Below, one piece after another: positions 8,631-16,065 of a stretch of DNA of 64,000 bases (positions within the stretch are counted from its first letter, which is position 1; every line of letters begins with the position of its first letter). The notes below the pieces were generated by a model. The model was not told where the DNA came from. It saw only the letters and a list, made by a program, of their open reading frames with translations, and did no database searches. Where the stretch lies: NCBI GenBank assembly GCA_963730115.1, contig CAVSQM010000012.1, positions 806,001-870,000 of the forward strand, in the 5' to 3' direction. Source of the DNA: DASQFQ01 sp963730115. Lineage in GTDB: Bacteria > Actinomycetota > Thermoleophilia > Solirubrobacterales > Solirubrobacteraceae. The translations under genes were made by a program, and so were the position numbers.

Positions 8631-8681
8631 CCACGAATGTCATCTCAACCACCTCACAGGTGGTCGAGACGACACTCGTGG
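8631..8681 (-). ncRNA. Long 24-bp hairpin element, G-U paired on the minus strand
   Basis: Two 24-base arms (8631-8654 and 8658-8681) flank a 3-base loop. The arms differ from perfect complementarity at three places, all G-U on the minus strand but A-C mismatches on the plus strand, which points to selection on a minus-strand RNA. It begins 17 bases after the corrected stop of the cation-efflux gene and is followed by the palindrome CCGCCGCGGCGG. It may be a 3'-end stabiliser/terminator or a processed small RNA. Confidence 0.5.
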
Positions 8682-8697
8682 GCGTTGGACCCTTCCC

Positions 8698-9646
8698 TCA
8701 ATGCCGCAGTTCGCCGGAGCCCCTCACAGCGCGCGCGCCGATCTCCTCCCCCGGCCGGACCCGGTCCTCCGGCTCCAAGTGAATCAAGCACGTCGGCGCC
8801 GCGCAACCGCTGGCGGATCGTGTCCTGGAGCTCGTGGGCGATCGCGTGGGCGTCCTCCAGCGTCGTGCCCGAGCGGAACTGGATGTGGACGTCGACGTAG
8901 CGGCGCGGGCCGGCGCGGCGGGTGCGGAGCTCGTGGTAGCCGGCCACGCCGCGCTCGCCGAAGGTCTCGATCGCGGCGCGGATGGCGGCGGTCTCGTCGT
9001 CGGGGAGCGACTCGTCGACCAGCACGCGCCACGAGCCCGCGACGACCTTCAGCCCGGTGTAGACGATGGCGACGGCGATGACGAGCGCGACCACGGGGTC
9101 GATCCAGGTCGCGCCGGTGATCTCGACCAGCGCGAGGCCGACGAGCACGCCCAGCGACGTGTACGCGTCGGTGCGCAGGTGGGCCGCGTCGCCGGCGAGG
9201 GCGGCGGAGTCGGTCTCGCGGGCGCGGCGGTAGAGGTACGTCGAGACGATCAGGTTGACCGCCGTGGCGAAGGCGACGACCGCGATGCCGAATCCGATCG
9301 AGTCGATCTCGGTGCCCTCGACGAGGTGGTCGACCGCGGTGTAGACGATCACGCCGGAGCCGACGAGGATCAGCATCCCCTCGACGCCGGCCGCGACGTT
9401 CTCGAACTTCTCGTGTCCGTAGCGGTGGGAGGAGTCGGCGGGCGTCTCGGCCGTGCGAACGGAGAAGTAGGCGACGATCGAGGCGATCAGGTCGATCGCC
9501 GAGTGGATCGCCTCGGTGATGATCGCCACCGACCCCGTCACCGCGCCGGCCACGATCTTGAGCAGGATCAGCCCGCTGTTGGAGGCGATCGAGATCGCGG
9601 CGGCGCGGGAGCGCGACCCCGGCCCGTGCGTCACCGGGGCAGCCAT
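8698..9646 (-). CDS. Cation diffusion facilitator (CDF) transporter, frameshift near 8786
   Basis: Metal/proton antiporter of the plasma membrane. Six membrane segments, with conserved Asp/His in the AIHSAIDLIAS and AAHLRTDAYTSLG helices (metal site), then a cytoplasmic ferredoxin-like domain (YVDVHIQFRSGTTLEDAHAI). After ADVL the frame breaks: dropping one A from the AA at about 8786 restores the usual tail (LIHLEPEDRVRP...) and a stop at 8698. Metal specificity (Zn, Co, Fe or Mn) is not clear from the motifs. The ATG at 9646 overlaps the rdgB end by 16 bases. Confidence 0.87.
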
Positions 9647-10203
9647 GCCGCCGCCTCCCGGACGGCGCGTCCGCGGTGGGAGATCCGGTCCTTCTCCACG
9701 TCTGAGAGCTCGGCCATCGTGCGGCCGTCTTCGAGGTCGGCGGGAATGAAGACCGGGTCGTAGCCGAAGCCGCCCTCGCCGCGGGGCTCCTCGGCCATGC
9801 GGCCCTCGCACGTGCCCTCGGTGGTGCGGGGCGCGCGGCCCGGCTCGACGTAGGCGACCGCGCAGACGTAGCGCAGGCCGCTGCCGGCCGGCGCCTCGGC
9901 GCGCAGCTTCGCGAGGTTGTCGGCGTCGGTGGCGTCCTCGCCGGCGTAGCGGGCCGAGCGCACACCGGGGCGGCCGCCGAGCGCGTCCGCCTCGACGCCC
10001 GAGTCGTCGGCGATCGCGGGCGCGCCGGTGGCCTCGGCGGCCGCCTCGGCCTTGATCAGCGCGTTCGCCTCGAACGTCGCGCCGGTCTCGGGCGGGAGCT
10101 CGACGTCGTCGGGCAGCGGCTCGAGCGGGACGTCCGGCAGCAGGCGGCGGAACTCGCGCAGCTTGTGCGCGTTGCGGGTCGCGAGGACGAGCCGGGCGGG
10201 CAT
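9631..10203 (-). CDS. rdgB: XTP/dITP diphosphatase (RdgB/HAM1)
   Basis: Hydrolyses non-canonical purine triphosphates (dITP, XTP) to keep them out of DNA and RNA. The start LVLATRNAHKLREFRRLL, the metal/substrate motif DDSGVEADALGGRPGVRS, GEGGFGYDPVF and the late ISHRGRA are all family landmarks; 190 aa is normal. It follows rph and murI in one operon. The TAG stop of rph (10214-10216) forms the first half of a TAGCAC -10-like hexamer seven bases before its ATG. Confidence 0.95.
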   Translation of the reverse strand: MPARLVLATRNAHKLREFRRLLPDVPLEPLPDDVELPPETGATFEANALIKAEAAAEATGAPAIADDSGVEADALGGRPGVRSARYAGEDATDADNLAKLRAEAPAGSGLRYVCAVAYVEPGRAPRTTEGTCEGRMAEEPRGEGGFGYDPVFIPADLEDGRTMAELSDVEKDRISHRGRAVREAAAWLPR

Positions 10204-10213
10204 GGGCGTGGTG

Positions 10214-10936
10214 CTAGGCGGTCGCGGCGGCCTGCGCGGCGCGCAGGCCCTCGATCCCCTTGCCCGCGAGCGCGAGCAGGTCGTCGAGGTGGGCGCGGCT
10301 GAGCGGGGTGCGCTCGGCGGTGGCCTGGATCTCGACGAGGCCGCCGTCGCCGGTCATGACGACGTTGGCGTCGACCTCCGCGCTCGAGTCCTCCGGGTAG
10401 TCGAGGTCGAGCAGCGGCTCGCCGTCGACCACGCCGCAGGAGACGGCGGCCAGCGTGCCGGTGAGCGGGATCGCGCTGAGCTTGCCCTCCTCGACCAGGC
10501 GGCGGCAGGCCAGCTCGAGCGCGACGTAGCCGCCGGTGATCGAGGCGCAGCGGGTGCCGCCGTCGGCCTGCAGGACGTCGCAGTCGATGTAGACGGTGCG
10601 CTCGCCGAGCCGCTTGAAGTCGACGACCCCGCGGATCGACCGGCCGATCAGGCGCTGGATCTCGACGGTGCGGCCGTCGGGGCGGCCCTTGGAGACGTCG
10701 CGCTGCTTGCGGTCGCCGGTGGAGGCGGGGAGCATCCCGTACTCGGCGGTCAGCCAGCCGCGGCCCTGGCCGGCCATCCAGCGCGGGACTGACTCCTGCA
10801 CCGACGCGGTGCAGATCACGCGCGTCTCGCCGCAGGAGATCAGCGCCGAGCCGGTGGCGGGGCGCACGAAGCCGGCCTCGATGGCGATCGGGCGGAGCTC
10901 GTCGGCGGCGCGGCCGCCGCTGCGCTGGCGGCTCAT
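10214..10936 (-). CDS. rph: Ribonuclease PH
   Basis: Phosphorolytic 3'-5' exoribonuclease that trims tRNA and other RNA 3' ends. Landmarks are GSALISCGETRVICTASV, GRSIRGVVDFKRLGERT (RNA/phosphate binding) and CDVLQADGGTRCASITGGY; 240 aa is the normal length. The ATG overlaps the murI stop by four bases and rdgB follows after a short gap: the murI-rph-rdgB order found in many actinobacteria. Confidence 0.97.
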   Translation of the reverse strand: MSRQRSGGRAADELRPIAIEAGFVRPATGSALISCGETRVICTASVQESVPRWMAGQGRGWLTAEYGMLPASTGDRKQRDVSKGRPDGRTVEIQRLIGRSIRGVVDFKRLGERTVYIDCDVLQADGGTRCASITGGYVALELACRRLVEEGKLSAIPLTGTLAAVSCGVVDGEPLLDLDYPEDSSAEVDANVVMTGDGGLVEIQATAERTPLSRAHLDDLLALAGKGIEGLRAAQAAATA

Positions 10937-11790
10937 GCGGCCGCCCGCTCCCGCAGGTCGACGTGCTCGACCGGGCCGAGCGGCATCTGCAGGAAGCGCG
11001 TGCCCAGGGCGGAGAACGCGTCGACGTCGCCGGTGGAGAGGAAGCGGTAGTCACCCTCGCCGCCCGCCGGGTTGCCGAGCCCGCGCGCGCCGAGGACGTG
11101 CTCGACCTGGCGCGCCAGCGGCGCTCCGGAGGTGACGATCGCCACGCCGCGGCCGAGCGTGCGCTGGAGGATCGGGCGCACGAGCGGGTAGTGGGTGCAG
11201 CCGAGGATCACGGTGTCGACCTGCGCCTCGCGCAGCGGCGCGCAGTAGGCGCGCACGGTGTCGACGACGCGGCGGTCGAACGGGAAGCCGCCCTCGATGA
11301 TCGCGGTCAGGTCCGGGCATGCCACGGCGGTGACCTCGACGAACGGGTCGGCGTCGCGGATCGCGCGCTCGTAGGCGCCGCTGGCCACGGTGGCCGGCGT
11401 GGCGAGCAGCCCCACGCGGCCGTTGTGCGTGGCCGCCACCGCCTGCACCGCCCCGGGCTGGACGACGCCGAGGACGTCGACGCCGAGCGTCGTCTCCATC
11501 AGCCGCGTGCGCAGGGCCGGCAGCGCCGCCGCGGTCGCCGAGTTGCAGGCGACGACGAGCAGCTTGATCCGGCGCGCGATCAGCTCCTCGGCCACTTCCA
11601 GCGCGAAGCTCTCGAGCTCCGCCTGCGTGCGGTTTCCGTACGGGAAGCGCGCGGCATCGGCGAGGTAGACGAAGTCCTCGTGGGGCAGCTGCACGAGCAG
11701 CTCGTGCAGGACGGTGAGCCCGCCGACCCCCGAGTCGAACACCCCGACCGGGCGCCGGCGCAGCTCCTCGGGGAGGGCGCGCTCGGCCAC
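10933..11790 (-). CDS. murI: Glutamate racemase
   Basis: Interconverts L- and D-glutamate to supply D-Glu for peptidoglycan. Both catalytic cysteines are present (VVACNSATAAALPAL and LGCTHYPLVRPIL), as is the N-terminal PVGVFDSGVGGLTVL. 285 aa. The start is a GTG at 11790, six bases after CAGACT, a possible -10 inside the palindrome GCCAGACTGGC. First gene of the murI-rph-rdgB-CDF operon. Confidence 0.96.
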   Translation of the reverse strand: MAERALPEELRRRPVGVFDSGVGGLTVLHELLVQLPHEDFVYLADAARFPYGNRTQAELESFALEVAEELIARRIKLLVVACNSATAAALPALRTRLMETTLGVDVLGVVQPGAVQAVAATHNGRVGLLATPATVASGAYERAIRDADPFVEVTAVACPDLTAIIEGGFPFDRRVVDTVRAYCAPLREAQVDTVILGCTHYPLVRPILQRTLGRGVAIVTSGAPLARQVEHVLGARGLGNPAGGEGDYRFLSTGDVDAFSALGTRFLQMPLGPVEHVDLRERAAA

Positions 11791-11818
11791 GCCGCCAGTC
11801 TGGCACGACCGGCGGGCG

Positions 11819-12049
11819 CTACTTACCGACGCCGTCGATCGCGGCCTTCAGCTTCTTGACCACCGCGTCGGCGATGCCCTTGTCCGAGAACGAGCCGCTC
11901 GCCTTCACGACCCCGGCGAGGATCACCGCCACGAGCAGGATCAGCCCGACGTACTCGACCGTCCCCTGCCCGGATTCCCCGCGCTCGCGCACGCGCGCCC
12001 ACGCGTGCGCCGCCCACGCGTGCACCGCGCCCATCGCCTCGTAGCCCAT
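11819..12049 (-). CDS. Orphan Flp/Fap-type type IVb pilin
   Basis: 76 aa with the class-III prepilin pattern: a charged leader, then GQGTVEYVGLILLVAVILAGV, where a Gly precedes the hydrophobic assembly helix and Glu sits at +5 of the likely mature end, as prepilin peptidases require. No tad/flp assembly genes lie nearby, so it must rely on machinery elsewhere or on another export route. A Shine-Dalgarno-like GGAGACGGAG precedes the ATG. Confidence 0.8.
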   Translation of the reverse strand: MGYEAMGAVHAWAAHAWARVRERGESGQGTVEYVGLILLVAVILAGVVKASGSFSDKGIADAVVKKLKAAIDGVGK

Positions 12050-12180
12050 CTCCGTCTCCTCTTCCCGGTCTCCTCCGCTCGGTCGCGGAGCCTGGATCGC
12101 AGTCTCGGGAGGGGCGCGTCACGGCGCCACGCGCAGATGTGACGAAAGCGTGCCGAAGGTGCGTAGGCTCGCCGCTTCAC

Positions 12181-13113
12181 ATGCGCGCGCTCGTCGTCAC
12201 GAACATGTACCCGACGGCCGAGCGGCCGTGGTCGGGGCCGTTCGTGCGCGACCAGGTCGAGGCGCTGCGGCGGCGGGGGGACGTCGAGGTCGAGCTGTTC
12301 CACTTCGTCGGCGGGACGCGCAACTACGGCCGCGCGGCGCGCGAGCTGCGGCGGCGCTACGACGCCGAGCAGTTCGACGTCGTGCACGTGCACTTCGGGC
12401 TCGTCGCCTGGCCGGCGCTGCTCGCGGGGCTGCGGCCGCTGGTGGTGACGCTGCACGGCAACGATCTGCTGCACCCGAAGTCGAAGCCGTTCACGCTCGC
12501 GGCGCTGCCGTTGATGGCGCTGCCGGCGGCGGTGTCGCGGGCGTTCAGCGCGAACATCCCGGGCGCCGGACGGACGCGGCGGGTGGCGATCCTCCCCTGC
12601 GGCGTCGACCTCCAGCGCTTCCGGCCGATCCCGCGGGCCGAGGCGCGCGAGCGGCTCGGGCTCGACCCGGACGGGCCGTACCTGCTGTTCCCGCACGAGA
12701 CGTCGCGGCCGCTGAAGCGGTTCGATCGCGCGCGCGAGGCGGCGGGCGACGTGCCGCTGCTGACGCTCGGCGGTGTCCCGGCGGAGGAGGTGCCGTTCTG
12801 GATCAACGCCGCCAACGCGGTGATCGTGCCGTCGCAGGACGAGGGCATGGGCCTGGCGGTCATCGAGGCGTCGGCGTGCGAGGTGCCGGCGTTCGGGACG
12901 CCGGTGGGCGCCCACGCGGTCGCGCTCGCGGGGATCGAGGGGTCGGCGTGCCTGGAATGGGACCCGGAGACGTGGCGCGCGGCGCTCGCCCCGCACCTCG
13001 AGGTGCCCGACCCGCGGGTCGACGGGCGCGGCGCCGCCGAGCGCTTCTCCGCGGACCGTATGGCCGCGCGGGTGGTCGCGGCGTGGCAGGCGCTGCTGCA
13101 GGAAGCGGCCTGA
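12181..13113 (+). CDS. GT4-family glycosyltransferase
   Basis: GT-B fold sugar transferase: MRALVVTNMYPTAERPWSGP (acceptor domain, loop 1), VTLHGNDLL, and the donor-site E-x7-E segment SQDEGMGLAVIEASACEVP. 310 aa is short for the family; the central linker is trimmed. Donor and acceptor are unknown. It stands alone and is divergent from the pilin gene. TAGGCT (12164-12169) lies 11 bases before the ATG with no Shine-Dalgarno sequence. Confidence 0.85.
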   Translation: MRALVVTNMYPTAERPWSGPFVRDQVEALRRRGDVEVELFHFVGGTRNYGRAARELRRRYDAEQFDVVHVHFGLVAWPALLAGLRPLVVTLHGNDLLHPKSKPFTLAALPLMALPAAVSRAFSANIPGAGRTRRVAILPCGVDLQRFRPIPRAEARERLGLDPDGPYLLFPHETSRPLKRFDRAREAAGDVPLLTLGGVPAEEVPFWINAANAVIVPSQDEGMGLAVIEASACEVPAFGTPVGAHAVALAGIEGSACLEWDPETWRAALAPHLEVPDPRVDGRGAAERFSADRMAARVVAAWQALLQEAA

Positions 13114-13121
13114 GGGCCACC

Positions 13122-13127
13122 TATACT
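13122..13127 (+). promoter_or_regulatory. -10 TATACT upstream of the zinc-ribbon/SPOR operon
   Basis: A consensus-like TATACT in an otherwise GC-rich gap, 35 bases before the ATG at 13163. No clear -35 or Shine-Dalgarno sequence is visible. Confidence 0.4.
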
Positions 13128-13162
13128 CGCTCCGACGGCGCGCCCAGCGCGTTCCGACATTC

Positions 13163-14224
13163 ATGAGCGGCCTCCTTCGACGCATCAGACGCCCGGGCGC
13201 CGCCGAGGAGACCCGGACTGAGCCGATCGCGCCCGCTCCGGCCCACGGATCCGCCCCCGCGAATCCCGCCACCGGCGAGGACGGGCAGCGCTTGCCCGCA
13301 GGCGTCGCGCCCGAGGACGTCGAGCGCCGCGCGGTCACGGGCCGCCGCGGCAAGCTCCGGCGCCGCGCGCGGTTCCTGCGCAAGGCGCGCGAGCTCGCAC
13401 TACGGGATCTGGGCGGGCTGGTCTACGAGGCGCGCCGCCGCGAGCAGGATCCGGGAAAGCTGGCGCAGGAGAAGGTGGATCGGCTGATCGCGCTGGACGC
13501 GGAGCTGACGGAGATCGAGGCAGTGCTGGGCGTGGCGCGCGGCGCGACCGTGGTGCGCGAGCCGGGCGTGGGCGGCACCTGCGCCCGCTGCGGCGAGCTG
13601 CACCCGAGCGACGCGACGTTCTGCGCCAAGTGCGGCGCGAACCTGGCCGAGGCGGCGCGCGAGGCCGCCGCGGCGGAGGCCGAGCGGCGCGCGGCCGCGG
13701 AGAAGGCGACGGCGGAGCAAGCGGCTGCCGAGAAGGCGGCAGCCGACAAGGCCGCGGCAGAGAAGGCCGAGGCGGAGAAGGCCGAGGCGGAGAAGGCCGA
13801 GACCCCGAAGACTGAGGCTGAAGTTGAGGCTGAGTCTGCGCAGGCTGAGGCCGGCAAGCCCGGCGCCGCGCAGGCTGAGTCCGTGCAGGCTGAGGCCGGC
13901 AAGCCCGGGGCCGCGCAGGCTGAGGCCGCGCAGTCCACGGCGGAGAACGCCGGCGCCGCCAAACCTGCGAGGAAGAAGCGCCTGCCGAGGAAGGCAGCGA
14001 AGGCTGAAGCCGCCAAGGCCGCAGCGGAGCAGACCGACGACGAGCAGGCCGCCGTCGAGGCTCCGGCCGCGGACAAGGCCGACGCCGAGCAGGCCCCGAC
14101 CGCGGAGCAAGCCGCGGCCGAGAAGCCCGCAGGCGAGTCCGAAGGCGCCGGGAACGGCCGCGTCGACTCCGAGGCGCCCACCGAGGTCGCCGAGCCCGCG
14201 ACGAGCCGGGACCGGTCGGCGTGA
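13163..14224 (+). CDS. Zinc-ribbon protein with long Ala/Glu/Lys repeat tail
   Basis: Residues ~1-60 are basic and disordered; ~60-130 form a helical hairpin (KARELALRDLGGLVYEARRR). A zinc ribbon follows (CARCGELHPSDATFCAKCG, two CxxC pairs). The last ~190 residues are low complexity: AEKAEAEKAEAEKAE runs, then two copies of a 16-residue unit containing QAEAGKPGAAQAES. This tail should be extended or a coiled rod. The stop overlaps the next gene's GTG (GTGA), and that gene has a second zinc ribbon plus SPOR, so the two are probably an envelope-associated pair. Function unknown. Confidence 0.7.
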   Translation: MSGLLRRIRRPGAAEETRTEPIAPAPAHGSAPANPATGEDGQRLPAGVAPEDVERRAVTGRRGKLRRRARFLRKARELALRDLGGLVYEARRREQDPGKLAQEKVDRLIALDAELTEIEAVLGVARGATVVREPGVGGTCARCGELHPSDATFCAKCGANLAEAAREAAAAEAERRAAAEKATAEQAAAEKAAADKAAAEKAEAEKAEAEKAETPKTEAEVEAESAQAEAGKPGAAQAESVQAEAGKPGAAQAEAAQSTAENAGAAKPARKKRLPRKAAKAEAAKAAAEQTDDEQAAVEAPAADKADAEQAPTAEQAAAEKPAGESEGAGNGRVDSEAPTEVAEPATSRDRSA

Positions 14225-14943
14225 CCGACGTCGCGACTCCTCCGCCCGCCGTCGAGACGCGGGCGTGCCCGCGGTGTGGGGCCGAGCTGGCTCCCGATCA
14301 GGAGTGGTGCCTGAGCTGCGGCAACGCGGTCGGGACGCGGATCGCTCCGACGCCGCGGTGGAAGCTGCCGGTGCTGCTCGTCGGCACCGTGCTCGCGCTG
14401 CTCGTCGCGGCGCTCGTGCTGTCGCTCGTGGAGCTCGGCGGGGACCCGCAGCCGGTGGCCCAGACGCCGACCCCCGGCGCGACCGCGACGCCGTCCGTCG
14501 CGCCGGACGACGGCGCTGCCCAGGCGGCTCCCACGACCGCACCACAGCCGACGCCGGAGGCGGGCGCGACGCCGGCTCCCGGCACCACGCCCGCTCCCGG
14601 TGCCACGCCGGCGCCCGGCGCCGAGTCGGAAGCGGAGCCTGACGCGATCCCGACCCCCGGGAGCACGGCGCCGTCGCCGGAGTCGGGCGGCCTCGCGAGC
14701 TGGCCCGAGGGCGAGACCGCGTGGACGGTGATCATCGCGTCGACCGGCTCGCGCGCCGAGGCCGAGAAGAAGGCCCGCGCCGCCGGGGGCGGCGCCGGCG
14801 TCCTGAACTCCGACGACTTCTCGTCGCTCCGCAAGGGCTACTGGGTCGTGTTCTCCGGCCAGTACGACGACCGGGCGGCCGCGCAGGCGGCCGCCGAGGG
14901 CAAGGGCGGCGACGCCTACGCCCGCCGCATCGTCCCGCGCTGA
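14221..14943 (+). CDS. Zinc-ribbon, single-pass membrane protein with SPOR-like domain
   Basis: N-terminal zinc ribbon (CPRCGAELAPDQEWCLSCG), one membrane helix (LPVLLVGTVLALLVAALVLS), a Thr/Pro/Ala-rich linker with PGATPAPG-type repeats, then a C-terminal SPOR-like domain (WTVIIASTGSRAEAEKKA, later GYWVVFSGQYDDRAAAQAAA). SPOR domains bind denuded septal peptidoglycan, so the predicted topology is ribbon inside, SPOR outside. Coupled by GTGA to the preceding zinc-ribbon gene. A role at the septum or wall is inferred from the domain only. Confidence 0.8.
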   Translation: MTDVATPPPAVETRACPRCGAELAPDQEWCLSCGNAVGTRIAPTPRWKLPVLLVGTVLALLVAALVLSLVELGGDPQPVAQTPTPGATATPSVAPDDGAAQAAPTTAPQPTPEAGATPAPGTTPAPGATPAPGAESEAEPDAIPTPGSTAPSPESGGLASWPEGETAWTVIIASTGSRAEAEKKARAAGGGAGVLNSDDFSSLRKGYWVVFSGQYDDRAAAQAAAEGKGGDAYARRIVPR

Positions 14944-15005
14944 GCAGCCGCGGAGGCCCCCGGCGGAGGGCGGCGAGGGGACCCGCGGAGGGCCGCCAAC
15001 CGGGC

Positions 15006-16043
15006 TTAGGCGCGCTGCGCCGAGCCCACACCCGGCCACCACGGCGCCAGCCGCGAGGCGGCGTCCTCCGCGAGCGGGTGGACCGGCACGCCGTTCGTGA
15101 CCGTCGGCGGTGAGTCCGCCACAAGCACCGGCATCAGCGCCGCCACCGACCCCGTCAGCGCCTCCAGCGAGTAGCCGCCCTCCAGGATCAGCCCCATCGG
15201 GGCGCCGACCGAAGCGCACGCCCTCCGCAGCGAGGCCGTCATCTCCGCGTAGCCGCGCTCGCTCACGCGGCACGTGGCGAGCGGGTCCAGGGAATGGGCG
15301 TCGAAGCCCGCCGACACCAGCACCAGCCCCGGCTCCCAGGCTCCGATCAACGGCGCCACGACGTGGTCGACCAGCGAGCGGTACGTCTCGTCGCCCGAGC
15401 CGCCCGGCACCGGCAGGTTGACCGTGTAGCCCTCGCCGTCGCCGCGCCCGAGGTCGGACGCCGGCCCTGTCCCCGGATACAGCGGCCACTCGTGGATCGA
15501 GATGAACAGGACGCTGGGATCGGAGTGGAAGATCGCGTTCGTCCCGTTGCCGTGGTGGACGTCCCAGTCCACGATCAGAACCCGCTCGACGCCGAACGCG
15601 GCCTGGGCGTGCCGCGCCGCCACCCCCGCGTTGCCGAAGAAGCAGAAGCCCATGGCGCGCCGCGGCTCGGCGTGGTGCCCGGGTGGCCGCATGCCCACGA
15701 ACCCGCTCGCCGCCTCGCCCGAGAGCAGCGCGTCCACCAGCGCCACCGACCCGCCCGCCGACCGCACCGCCGCCTCGTAGGTCGCCGCCATCGCGACGGT
15801 GTCCATGTCGATGTGCCCGCCGCCGCCCGCGCACAGCTCCTCGATGTAGTCGATGTGCGAGGCCGGGTGCACGGCCAGCAGCTGCTCGCGCGTGGCGTCG
15901 CCCGGCCGCACGACGTCGCACCCGAACCAGTCGTGCCGCTCCATCTCGGCCTCGAGGGCGACGATCCGCTGCGGGCGCTCGGGATGGCGGGGCACCTCGT
16001 GGGCGAGCGAGAGCTCGTGGCGCAGCCAGACGGTCCGGGGCAC
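15006..16043 (-). CDS. Histone-deacetylase-like amidohydrolase (class II)
   Basis: Zinc amidohydrolase of the HDAC/acetylpolyamine amidohydrolase/AcuC superfamily. Active-site segments are present: GMRPPGHHAEPRRAMGFC (His-His), VDWDVHHGNGTNAIF (zinc Asp and His) and SAGFDAHSLDPLA. Substrate (acetyl-lysine or acetylpolyamine) unknown. An ATG at 16067 would overlap the divergent nadB start. The GTG at 16043 is preferred because TACGGT (16050-16055) precedes it by six bases and MPRTVWLRHELSLAHEV begins at the conserved core. Ends in a short helical tail. Confidence 0.85.
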   Translation of the reverse strand: MPRTVWLRHELSLAHEVPRHPERPQRIVALEAEMERHDWFGCDVVRPGDATREQLLAVHPASHIDYIEELCAGGGGHIDMDTVAMAATYEAAVRSAGGSVALVDALLSGEAASGFVGMRPPGHHAEPRRAMGFCFFGNAGVAARHAQAAFGVERVLIVDWDVHHGNGTNAIFHSDPSVLFISIHEWPLYPGTGPASDLGRGDGEGYTVNLPVPGGSGDETYRSLVDHVVAPLIGAWEPGLVLVSAGFDAHSLDPLATCRVSERGYAEMTASLRRACASVGAPMGLILEGGYSLEALTGSVAALMPVLVADSPPTVTNGVPVHPLAEDAASRLAPWWPGVGSAQRA

Positions 16044-16049
16044 GCGGAT

Positions 16050-16059
16050 ACCGTAGGGA
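16050..16059. promoter_or_regulatory. Overlapping divergent -10 elements, HDAC/nadB
   Basis: ACCGTAGGGA contains TACGGT on the minus strand (six bases before the GTG at 16043) and TAGGGA on the plus strand (six bases before the ATG at 16066). The two share two bases, so both polymerases would bind the same short patch. Confidence 0.45.
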
Positions 16060-16065
16060 CTTGCC

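Noticed and set aside
8600..8700. Possible tRNA around GGTTCGAACC
   Set aside because: The T-stem has a mismatch, and no acceptor partner, D-arm or anticodon arm can be drawn; the strong 24-bp hairpin explains the region better.
13720..13930. CRISPR-like repeat array
   Set aside because: The repeats are in-frame AEK-type codons with only two near-identical units and no spacers; they are protein repeats.
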